From: Dendrophyllia cribrosa | Taxonomy: Eukaryota > Cnidaria > Anthozoa > Scleractinia > Dendrophylliidae | Assembly: GCA_024195265.1 (NCBI GenBank) | Contig: JAJLRJ010000005.1 | Location: forward strand, 43,463,587 to 43,527,586 | Direction: 5' to 3' | DNA length: 64,000 nucleotides | Shown: in pieces, positions 1 to 10,800 of the stretch | How the letters are laid out: each line of letters begins with the position of its first letter | How positions within the stretch are numbered: the stretch's first letter is position 1 | The notes under the pieces: model-generated | The model's database searches: none | Told to the model about the DNA's origin: nothing | The model's input: only the letters and a program-made list of their open reading frames with translations | Program-made: the position numbers and the translations under genes

Positions 1-293
1 CCCCGTTGTAGATTGTCAACGGGACAAAGGGCATTTTACTTTCGGGGTCCAAGGGAATGGAATGGGCTAGCCAATAATATTAAGAACACTAAAGATATTA
101 ATAGTTTTAAGCGGACACTTTTTAACAATATGTTTTGTATGAAATAATTTTGAATATAAATTATTTTGAATTTAATTAAATTACTGTAAATAAGTTTTCT
201 TAATTAAAACTATTATGTACATGTAGTAGCTTGCATTCTGACTGAAAAGCCCTGTCGAAGGGAGTCTCAATAAAGTATGTATGTATGTATGTG
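1..293 (+). mobile_element. 3' end of a non-LTR retrotransposon (LINE fragment)
   Basis: The reading frame from about 70 to 146 gives WNGLANNIKN followed by NSFKRTLF and a stop. This is the usual carboxyl end of a LINE reverse-transcriptase protein (W-N-x-L, then F-K-x-x-L). An AT-rich 3' region follows and ends in a short TATG microsatellite tail at about 276-293, as expected for target-primed insertion. The upstream part lies outside the window. The clade (CR1, Jockey or I-like) cannot be fixed from so little sequence. Confidence 0.6.
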
Positions 294-860
294 GATCTGG
301 CACTTATAAGGGGATGCTTGATGCATCCGCCTTGGTAGTAAATGGTAGGGTTGATGATTTTATATGAGACCCTTACGCCTGGGTATGCCATGCTGATGAG
401 TCCTAACCAGGATGAAACAGCTGTCCAGGGTGATATGGTTGTGCACATGCGTAAGGTAATGGCCATACCGAGGGGGTGGTGTAGTGTGCTTTTTTGCAGT
501 TATAGTTTGTATTTTAAGAATACTGACAGAATACTATGCTTGTATCAAAAATCTCATGTTTAGGATTTTATGGAGGATAGGGAAGTTGGAGCAGGGTAAA
601 TCATTCTAACCTGTCCCCACCCACTACTGCTTCACTGCCTGTGCATGCACATGGGACCCCAGACATGAGCCTGCTCGAAGGTTAAATTATCAAATAAAAA
701 AAGGTTTTTCAATTGAGCCTGTTAGGCCGACATAATTCACTGTCTACATCAAGATACTTAACCTGAGCTTGCTCTGTACGTTCTTTCAAAACAATAATTT
801 ACGTGTGCCACTTACATGTAATTTAATTTACAGGTCTTTAATTGGCACATATGCATCATC
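294..860. other. intergenic DNA around the ribozyme candidate
   Basis: Apart from the hammerhead-like motif nothing coding is seen here. The short frames carry no recognisable motif. The stretch may be the remains of a retroelement that carried the ribozyme, since it directly follows a LINE tail. Confidence 0.35.
371..456 (+). ncRNA. candidate type I hammerhead ribozyme
   Basis: The conserved core CTGATGA is at 393-399. Stem II is GTCC/GGAT (400-403 with 410-413, one G-T wobble) around a 6-base loop. GAAA follows at 414-417. The next bases form a very short stem III (ACA/TGT, 417-424), and the residue before the predicted cleavage point is C425. The outer part of stem I is a perfect 8-bp pairing, CCTTACGC (371-378) with GCGTAAGG (449-456); the inner part is weak and must contain an internal loop. 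Minimal stem III hammerheads of this kind are known from animal retroelements and satellite repeats, where they often act as dimers. Activity is inferred, not shown. Confidence 0.65.
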
Positions 861-864
861 TCAA

Positions 865-1160
865 TAATGATAATAATAATAATAATAATATTAATAATAA
901 TAATATAATAAAAGATTTATATAGCGCTTTATCCCAAACTAAAGCACTTTACAATGACCTAAGAAGTTAACTATTTATAAACTAAAATCAAGGCTATGAT
1001 AAAAAAAATACTGTTTAAAAAGGTGTCTTAAGATTAGACTTAAAAAATCTAATGCTACAGTGTAGAACTACACTTAATACACTCAGGGAGACTGTTCCAC
1101 AGTTTAGGAGCACATACAGAAAAGGCTTGATCACCATAAAATGAATTTTTTAATGTGCTT
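865..1160 (-). mobile_element. CR1/L2-like LINE 3' end with TAA tail
   Basis: Read on the - strand, about 1145-1060 gives GDQAFSVCAPKLWNSLPE. This matches the typical end of CR1/L2-group LINE proteins (D-x-A-F-S-x-A-x-P-x-L-W-N-S-L-P). Frame-disrupted remains of the usual F-K-x-x-L-K-T-x-L-F end follow, then a TAA-type microsatellite at 866-905. It is a short 5'-truncated, decayed copy. Confidence 0.65.
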
Positions 1161-1228
1161 ACAAATGAAGTTAAACACTTCATTTCACAAATTTGTCCTG
1201 TCTAAGAAAAAAACTGTCCAGCCCTTCC

Positions 1229-1350
1229 CTTGTCACTCCTCCTCCTCCTCCTCCTCCTCAGGTATTAAAAAGATTAGGAGAATTATATTTGTACCCAATT
1301 TGGGAAGGCTTTGGTAAGGGGTGTGGTAAGGGGGGGGGGGGGGGGGGGCG
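1229..1350. repeat. (CCT)n and poly-G simple repeats
   Basis: A run of CCT triplets lies near 1236-1259 and an uninterrupted G run near 1330-1348. Short frames across them are artefacts of low complexity. No gene was seen from here to the microprotein at 2003. Confidence 0.85.
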
Positions 1351-2002
1351 GAGAAGGGCTACGTCTAAGTTAAGATGAACAACTAAAGGATGTGGTAAGT
1401 GGCAAGAGAAGATAATATTTTGATGTCAAGAGAGGGATATTGGTATGAACTACAGGGCGCAAACAATCATTAATAGTTAATAAAGTAAAAGTTCTTCTTG
1501 GGACGAAATCCCTTGATCAGGAGAGGCCAGGGGTGGGGGTGTGAGGCAAATCCACGCGACACATCCATGAATGCGAGCAGATACTACACATACTTTAAAA
1601 CAACCCCTCTACAAAAATAAATATCTAACTAAGGTTGGTATTTCTGAATGACATTAAAATGTATAAATCACATGTCGTGACCCAATATAAACCTGCAGGC
1701 AATCAATGTCAACGCGGCCTGCCTGACACATGACTTTACAGCAGATTTCCCTGAACATATGACCAACGCTTATGGCCTATTTACTTAATAGAATTATTAA
1801 AAGGTATACTTACCAATCTGGTACAAAGAGAGACAAACTGATCGCGGTATTTGAAGAACAAAACGCCAAAAGGACAAACAGCAAGATTAAGTGGGCAGCA
1901 AGGCGCAGCTGGCTCAAACAACGATGCCAGTCAGCGGTTAAACGCATGACACGTGCGCATTCTGCTTGAAATATACCGCGCTTTGAAGAGAAAAACACGG
2001 TT

Positions 2003-2200
2003 ATGGCGTTTCGCGGGTCTGTTTTCCCACTAATTTTTGGAGGAACCTTGATTTTGTTTGGCTTCGGATTTTATCACAGGTACAAGCTTATCGTCAACAC
2101 TGAAGAACAAGAAGAGAGAAAGGAATACAACTTTCAAAAGGCGCTGGAATTCCGTCGTACAGTTCAGGAAAAAATCGAGGAAAAGAAATCCAATCGTTGA
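2003..2200 (+). CDS. single-pass membrane microprotein, 65 aa, intronless
   Basis: The frame runs from ATG at 2003 to TGA at 2198-2200. It encodes a short basic amino end, one hydrophobic segment (about residues 7-24, rich in F, L, I and G), then a highly charged, probably helical tail with many E, K and R. This layout is typical of small mitochondrial or ER membrane proteins such as assembly-factor microproteins. I do not recognise the family. There is no intron, and the stop is only about 235 bp before the SLX4 start on the same strand. The hydrophobic-then-charged design makes a chance frame unlikely, but this is not proof of expression. Confidence 0.6.
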   Translation: MAFRGSVFPLIFGGTLILFGFGFYHRYKLIVNTEEQEERKEYNFQKALEFRRTVQEKIEEKKSNR

Positions 2201-2435
2201 TTGCAGCTGATTGTGCGTGATTTCTTTCGAATTTTGGTTCATTTTGAGAAGGATCAGTTGCATTGATGTGTGCAACGATTTAGATTGTTTTATACGAGTG
2301 TTTAAACGTAATTTTCTTGTAATCGAAGATAGTTGACGCGACAATGTCTTGACAAGAACATATACAATCTCATTTATAATAAGATATGTGACTTGCAAAT
2401 TTTGAAGGATATTATGGGCCAATCTGCATGTTTAG

Positions 2436-4829
2436 ATGACGGGTGAAGAGAAACGTACGCGATCTAAAAGATGCTTGTCACGTAATAAACGTTCTAAACC
2501 TGAGAAATCCAGTGGAGATGATTCCTGTTCAACTGAAGCAGCTGGAGATATATATACAGCTCTCAGAACAAAACATTCAAATTGTCAACATCCAGATACA
2601 AAGTTAACTGAAGAAAATAATGTTGACAGTTCAAAGGTTAAAGTTTTTTCTGGAAAATCAAGAAATCACAATGATGCATTTGAATTTCATGATGATGATG
2701 ATGAGGCTGTTAACAACGATGGATCGACAGGTGTTTGCGGTAATGAAACATGCAGCAACAAGCGGAAAAGGATTGGCTCTGAAGAACTTGAAGTGTCGTG
2801 CTTTGCAAGTACTCTTTCCAGGTTTAAAAGGGCACGTAATGCTGTAACGTATTTAAAGCAACCTTTAGTCCAGTTAGAGAAATGTGTGGACAACAGGGGG
2901 TCTGAAAGCATCAGAACAGATGAATCATCCAAAAGAAACATGGGAACAACTTGTACAGAAATTGCCCAAGATGCACAGAGTTCTCTGCAACAACTGGATG
3001 AGGGAGGCACTGATGCATCATCTCTAGTTGGTGGTAAAAAATTAGAATTGAATTTAGGAAATAAAGTTCAAGTTGGCAGTGTTTGCGAAGGAGAAAAAGC
3101 TGGACAAGTAGGAATTTGTAATGATTTGCAAGCCGAACAAGATTTGAACTCCACAGATGAAAGAGAAGGTTGCTCAAAAAATCATGTTTGTCCTGTTTGT
3201 AGTTTAACATTCCTACCAACAGAAAATATGGATGTGATAAATAAACACATAAACAGTTGTCTTGATAAAGGCTCTGACAACAGGAACACAGAAAATGTTT
3301 TATCAGAACCAAGTGGGGAAATTACTGGAGAAGAATTGTTTTTCTGTCAACTTTGCCAAAAAGATTTGTCAAGGATGAACTCTCAGCGACGTAAGCAGCA
3401 TTTGAACCGGTGCTGTGATCAGGCTAATAAAACCAAAGAAGTGACGCAGTTAGACGGAGTTAAAGGGCAAACTTCAACTCAGTTGCAATGTCCTATTTGT
3501 GGTAAAGGATTTAAATCTTCTAAGGTAAAGAAGTGCATTTTGTCAATATTGTGCCTGTCCAGTAGAAGGTTCTTTAAAAACTAATATAGCCAGAGGGTGA
3601 AAAATTCCCAAGTTAAATGATGATTAAAGAGAAAGAGATCATTGCAGTTATTTATTTATTTATTTTACTTTATTTTTTTCGAGATAGAAAGATTTTATTT
3701 CACAATACAAAGCTTACACTACTTACAAATCAATACATACACTTCTTACAGTACGATACTTACACTACTTACAATACGATACTTACGCTACTGACAAAAA
3801 CAATGCATATACTTCTTACAGTATGGTACTTACACTACTTACAATACGATACTTACGCTTACAGTCTGTATTACAAAAACAATACTTACAGAATGATACT
3901 TACACTTAACAATATATTTTAACATGCTTAAACCCTTATAGCTTGTATACCAAAAGAAAGTTATAGCTATTGTTTCAAAAGAGGGAGGAGGGGCTCCCAT
4001 TTTTTGTTGTGAAGAAAAAGCTTTTTGTTCCTTCTCACAATAAAACGTTCGATTTGATACGTTCTCTTACATTTTTCTTAAAACAGACTAATGGAAAGGG
4101 GAGATTTATTAAGCTTAGAACGGTAGATAAAGTATTTACCCATTGCAGTTATACAGTAACTGAAGGAGTTGCAATAATTCGTCATAACAAGAGTATTAAT
4201 ATTAATTAATATATAGAACTCACAATTATTGACCAAGCTGTCATCTGGCCTTGTAAGCTCAGTGGAAGAACTGCAAAAGTTGATGGGCTATTTGATCTTT
4301 ATGTCAAGTGAAATAAAACTATGCTTCGTTACTAATGCCTCTTTCATAGAAGTTAAAACAAAGACCCAAATTGGTTAGAAATGGCCTAAAATGCACACTT
4401 TGGGCCTCAAAATTTCAAAAATTTTCTGCCATAGTCTTCCCACACCTACCCCAAATTGGGATTGCATACCAATAAATGGTCCCTGTTATTCACAATTTTG
4501 TTCCCATTATTGCAAACCTTAACAAAAACCCTGCCTCTGCAAGAGAAATCATCCAAAAAATATCAATAAGTTGTGACTTCGGCTATTTTGAAGGAATCAC
4601 AAGAAATTATGCTTTGCTCTTTGCAGTCAAGACAAGCACATCTCAAAAAGTGTGCTCAAGAGTACAATATAGGGACAAATCAGCTTCTCGAGATCATGCA
4701 TCGTGAAAAACAGCAGGAAGATTTCGCTTCTGCTGTAGCAGTTGGAACTGACGCTGGGAATGCCATAGGGCCAACTAATGCAAATCCTGGCAGAGTCAAA
4801 AGAAAGAGAAGAGGTGTTACACCGAAAAG
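2436..4829 (+). CDS. SLX4: SLX4 exons 1-2: UBZ4-type ubiquitin-binding zinc fingers
   Basis: Exon 1 is 2436-3524 and exon 2 is 4627-4829 (intron phase 0). Three C-x2-C...H-x3-C fingers can be read: C252/C255/H271/C275, C304/C307/H322/C326 and C352/C355/H368/C372. The third is split by the intron: its cysteines are in exon 1 and its His and last Cys in exon 2, which restores a perfect spacing and so validates the splice. In the family these fingers bind polyubiquitin and bring SLX4 to crosslink damage. Exon 2 continues with a helix beginning EYNIGTNQLLEIM and a basic KRKRR stretch that may serve as a nuclear localisation signal. Confidence 0.92.
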
Positions 4830-7800
4830 GTTAGAGTGTGGACTACAGGCATGTACTCAGTGGCAGAACTAGGAAAGCCCCCCCCCCCTTATTTACTCTG
4901 CCCTCCCCCCCCCCCCCCCCTCTTCCTCCTCCTCCTCCTCCCTGCAGTAGAGTCTGGATATGCCACTGGTACCCAATCCCATCAATCAATCATTTAACCA
5001 ACCACTATATCAGTCAATGAATTCAATGCTTGAAAATTCTTAGAAAAGTCCTCCGCTTCAGTTGCAAATTTCCAGGTAAAAGACATACATGTAGCATGAT
5101 TACATTTACAGTGCCAGTTTGATCAAATTTTTAAATTTGATTTTCCTGCATTTTTCGGAAGGGAATGTTATATATCAAACATGAGACCCAGTGTTTCACC
5201 TGATTTCCAAACACCGTGAAGTGGGTTGAAAAATGAGGCGCAGCCGATTTTTTTTTAACCCACTTCAAGGTGTTTGGAAATCAGATTAAACACTGTGTCG
5301 AATGTTTGATATTACTTCTCAAACAGAATGATTTTAGAAGGAGAAATTAAGGATGCAAAAATGAGGAGTGTTTCAACTGATTTCTAAACACTCATTAAAT
5401 ATGAATTTTCTTTGTATTTTCGTCATGAATTATTGATGAGTTTTGGAAAATATATGTAGTAACCTGTCCAAACCGTTTCTCGATCCGATCAAGGGAGAAG
5501 GGTATTTTTCGGCTATACTTCTCTCATTTGCGCAGCCACCATTTACTTTCCTATTTCCTGAAGTTCCAATCAATTTCGCTGGCTATCTTTTGGAACTTCA
5601 GGAACATGCAAGTTTAATGGGGGCTGCGCAAAAGCGAAAAGTGTGGCCGAAAAAAAAAAATTTTCTCATGATCGGATTAAAAAATGGTTTGGACAGGTTA
5701 CTAAATACATTATTTCCTTTCAAAAGTGCAAAAGAAAGAAAACTTAAAACTTTGATCGAACTGGCACTTTAAGCTTAACCCTTCAACTCCCAAGAGTGCC
5801 AAAAATCAAAATTCAAGAAAAAACCCAAATTTCATTTTGTAAAATATTGACAAACAAATGGTACCATACAAAAGTACTGTCGAAGAGGTTTAATTTGAAT
5901 CGTCACACCATAGGATTTCGTCAACAGACTTAAAAGTTGCATGTCTCTATAATTGACTCTGGGAATGTAAGGGTTATGACTTGCTCACATTGCAATAAAC
6001 AGATGTTTACTGATCCTTGAAGTTAGTATCCTAGGATTTCATAGCTTTTACCTTATTTAAGGTAAATAAACCTTCTTCAGGCCCTTCTTCCCATTTTGTA
6101 GTCCTGATGGGGTGCTTTCATTCCAGTGGGAAATTGACGTCTTGAAAATCAAGCCGCGAAGGCTCCATGAAGTGAAAAGGGCACCATTTTGTTATGCAAT
6201 CATGCCATTTCCTGATACTATTTGCAGGCATTACTTGATATGATTTGTGTGCCTAGCTTTTGCAAATCAAGATCTTTTCTTGTAACAAACCATGACATTC
6301 ACAAAAATTAATCTTTACTGTGAAATTCAAAACTACTATATGCATGGGGACAACAAGGGTGCCTCTGGGCCAAAACCCTGCGAGGGCAACTAACGTGATT
6401 AGAATTTAGAGTAAAGTGTTTTAACTAGAAAGGAGATTCATACAGTATTTTAATCTGGGGACTGTCTTTGTTTATTCTTAGTGACGGCCTTGACGAACAA
6501 ACACAGATTGCTTTGGCATTGTCAGCTTCCATGGCCCCGCCTCCTCCTCCTTCTGCAAGCGACAGACAAGGAGGAAAAGCAAAGGGCAAAGGAAAGAGAA
6601 ATAAAGGGTAAGACCAAAGTTGTACTTTTGTCAGAAAACATGGCTTTGTAGTGGCAAAAATTCACATTATTATCTCAGATCATACATGTAAAACCAAATT
6701 TTCATGTTTCACTCTCTCACGGTTGAAGGACCACAGTTTCTTTAGAAAGTAACCCCTTAATTTATTGTTAGTGAGAATACTTCTTCTGTATCTGTTGTTG
6801 GCTTAAGAAATGGCAGTGCTTTAAACCTCACATCCATGGCTGGATTTTCATTTTCATTTGTATAGTTGTAGACCTATATCCACTTTTCTTGAGTCATTTT
6901 ACATTACCTCTGCATTGCAAATCTCTGAAGTATGGTATTAGCCTCACTTTCATCCATTGGCCTGTTTTTCAACAGCTGTAAATGGATTCTATTTTTTAGA
7001 TGTTTTTTTTACAATGTAAATTGTACTGTATCCAGGACAATATGTTATCACCTACTGTACATGTAATACTTCTCTCATCCAGGCAAAATGGTTGAAAATT
7101 ATACAGATTTGTACAGTGCACCTAAAACATTTGTTCAACAATATTTTTTTCACATACCACTGATAGCCTTGTCAAGCCGACCGCTACAGCCTGACCTTTA
7201 TTGGAAACTCAAAGTTGAACATCATGCATGTATTTACACAGTACAGGGCTCGAAATTAAAAAAAATTCTCCATCGCAATTTGCAAGCAATTCCTAAAATT
7301 TATTCGCAAGTTCGAAAATTTTAGTCACAAAAAAAAATAATAAAAATATTACTACTACCAGAACCGGAAACAAGAAACAAGAAATTTCTGAGAAAGTTTG
7401 AAAAAATGCGCCCGTGATACACTTCTTGGAAACCGCGTTAACAGGTTAATGGAGCATGAAATTGACGATTAAGTCACGCAACATTCAATGTGAATTTCGC
7501 ACGATTTTTCGGATAAAATTACAACTACCAGTTACAAGTAAGACACAAGACTGTTGAATATAATTGAAGGGGTCGGGGCATATCCAGTCTATGTTGCTTT
7601 TTGAGCGTTTTACGTTTTTTTCTCGCTCAGATTTGCCTAATTTTATCGTACAACGAATAATATCACAAACCCTTGTTGAATTTGTACTAATCCTAAGAAA
7701 CTGGACTAATTTCACCTGAAAAAAGCAGAGTTCTGGTCTTCTAGTGGTTGTTTACATTCAGAGCGTAATTTCGACGCCATTACAGCAGATTGGCCGTGAG

Positions 7801-10800
7801 AATATGCGACCGCAATACTCCTGACCCGCGCCAACGACATGAACGAAAATACCGTTATTTACGTGCGCCTGGTTCGTTATCGATCGCGAGCTTGCTACGG
7901 CAAAAACATCGTCTGTAGCGTGCGTATGAGCCAATATGTTTAAGTCCCGTCCGGTGATTGAAGGACATCATTAAGTCCGGAAATCTGTAAGTCTCTAGCA
8001 CCTCTCAAAGAAACGAGTCGTGTTTCTTGCCTAAATCTCTATTTCACGCTCGAAGGTGAAAATAGACGTTGGTGGACAAGGCGAGCCGGCGGGAAAGTCA
8101 GGAATCACTTCGGATCAGAAAAAGGGCAGCGTTGTGAGTTGTGGGCCATTTCCCATCCCGTGCCGTAGTCGAAATGCCCGATATCCGAAGTGCTTCGAGA
8201 CTTGTAATATTTTCCGTATTTTGTTTGGCGGACATTCCGTTTTCGTTTTCGCCATTGATATCCCGACATGCTTTGCGCCAGTGGCAGATAGGTCGGCTTT
8301 GCGTGGTCGTGCGGGAGATTGAAATACAGCATTGGGCAGCTCAAAGTGAGTTCTTGCGGCCGGGTGAAATTCAGCAAGGCGGGCAAAGACTATGAGCCGG
8401 CAGCGGAGGACCAGGAGTGCTTCCTAAAGGAGGTCCGTAACGATAAGGGAGATGGCGCGAATCTAAGTGGCTGACTATCGGTGATAAAAATGAAGCGATT
8501 TTGAGGGAATGAACTTCGGGATTTATTTTTCTTGAGCGGGATTCAGCGGTACGGGCCCAAACTTGGCCATCTGAAGTGAAAAATCAGCGTAAAATCGAGA
8601 AATTCGGGTAAACCTTGGGATTCATTTTTTCGAGCGGGATTCAGCGGGAGACATGCAGATTTTTATTTTTTCGCATACGTTAATTCTCGAAAACGACGGA
8701 AAAAAACAACAGAAAAAAATCTGAACAATGTTTTGCAACGAATTTGTAGTTCACATGCCAAAAATGGACAAATCTGAGCAAGAAAAATAAAAAACGACCT
8801 CAAAAGCAACATAGGCTGGATATGCCCCGAGCCCTTCAATTCCTTTATTAGCTAGGTCGTAAAACAGTCGCAAAATGGCGACTAATAGACAAATTTTAGT
8901 CGCAAATGCTCCCGATACAGGCACAATTTTGAGCCCTGCAGCATGCAAAACTGACATCTTAGGGTGGGAGGGTGGGAAGGCGAGTAATGGTGGAGTCAAC
9001 AAAAGCAATAGCCCGCCTCTTAGGTCACATGACCTATATCCAAGCCCCAGTGGTGTGTGAGAAAAACATTTTCCATCTATTTTGTTTTACTCACCTAGAA
9101 CTGTTATGAGTTAGAAATTTGAGAGCATTCATTGGTGTTAACTCAATTGTATTTTTTTGTACAGTGGAAATGAATTGCCACCCTTATTGCTTAGAGATGA
9201 CGAGACAGCTCAGAGAGCCGTGGCAATGAGAGCAGCACAGGTGCTTTGCACACAAGTACGTCCCTCTTTATATGTAAAGTGGAACCCCACCTTACAACCA
9301 GCAATTTTTGGTGGGTGTGTGTTGCCCTGTTCTCCAAATCTTGACCCTATTTTGACCAAACTACGCCATTTTCCCTACCCATTTTCGGGTCTAATCTCTA
9401 AAATCCAGACCCGTTTTCAGACTTTGTCAACAGCTTGCATATCTGAAGCAGTAAATCACGCCATATCATATCAAGTGATATGTTTTGGTTACTTTTCTTT
9501 CTCTGTTTCATTTGAAGATAAAAAGAGAGTAATACATTTATAGGCTCTTGTGGTTCCCTTAAAAACTACACCAAACTTGTCAAAAATCCATACAGGCCTG
9601 TTTTTGGACCAAGCGGCTCAAAAACCATATGCTTTGGGACAGTACATACCTATATAGCTTACCCCCCCCCCCCCCCTCGGATTCACCCACCCTTCCCACA
9701 CTATATGGACAGGTCAGACGGGCGATGTAGCAGCTCTTGTAAGGTCTCACACCATTGGTTCGATACCCTTCAAGAGAACAATACAGCAAACAACAGAAAC
9801 AATGGCTCCTAGGCTAAAAAACAGAAGCAGCTGTAATGCCTTAAACAATAGAGCTGCTACAGTACTAGGTCAGACATTAACACCAGGGACTGATATCTTG
9901 TTTTTCAAGGAAGACAATGATGATGATGATGAGATATCTTGTACACCTGCTCTGGCTCCAAGTCGATTCGCTCAGAATGTTCCAGTCTGCCACCCCGCTC
10001 TGCCCATAGATAATGCAGAATGCACGGCTGACAGTGCAACTACATCGGATGGTGACGAAGATGAAGATAACCTCATGGATGAAAATGGCAGAACTGGAAA
10101 TGAGAGTGACGGTGGAGAAGGACTGTTCAAGGTACCTGTTGAGTCTACCTTCACTGTTGACCCTGCATTGAGCAAGTCATTTCTTAATTTTCTGTATGAT
10201 GTTGAAGATGAGGAAAGACAAGCAGCTGAGGTTCAGGTGATTGTTAATTTTTACTCACAGCAAAGTCTAACACCAAGGCTAACCATTGTCACCATTTCAT
10301 TGGCGAATCTATCTAAAAACAATTGCAAGATAAGGGGGTTGGAGGTCCACCGCCGGCCCCTGCCACTTTTCTGTGCAATTTTTGTCACACACAAGTTAGA
10401 TCTTCAAACAGCATGTGTAAACTAGCAGCAATTTCAGAGTGATTTGTGCGTGATTTGTCGAGTGATGTTCCAGAGGTTTTGAACAATGATGTTCAAAACC
10501 TGATGCAACTTGTTGGTGATTTTTTGGAAATCACAGCAACTTGTAGCTAATGTCGCACCTAAATCACAGAGAAATTCTCGCTAGTTTACTCTTGCAACAA
10601 AAGTTGCATTGAAAGGCGTGACAAAAACTGTGTTGAAAATTACAAGATAAGGAGGCCTTCCCTAGGACACACAGAGTCTAAACAAGACGGCACTCATATA
10701 TATTGAAGAGAAGAGATCCCAGCTGCTGTACATGTGGGAAACTGAGGTGTACTTTGCTATTATGGTAAAGTTTGTCTTTGTGTGGTGTTGCCTTAACCGT

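Noticed and set aside
1193..1378. Proline- and glycine-rich frame
   Set aside because: Produced entirely by (CCT)n and poly-G tracts.
1772..1969. 65-codon basic frame just upstream of the microprotein
   Set aside because: Composition and position give no support; it opens inside AT-rich DNA, overlaps frames on the other strand and shows no domain or membrane segment.
8056..8395. Overlapping frames inside the family G element
   Set aside because: They are short, lie on both strands and show no transposase signature; the element is non-autonomous.
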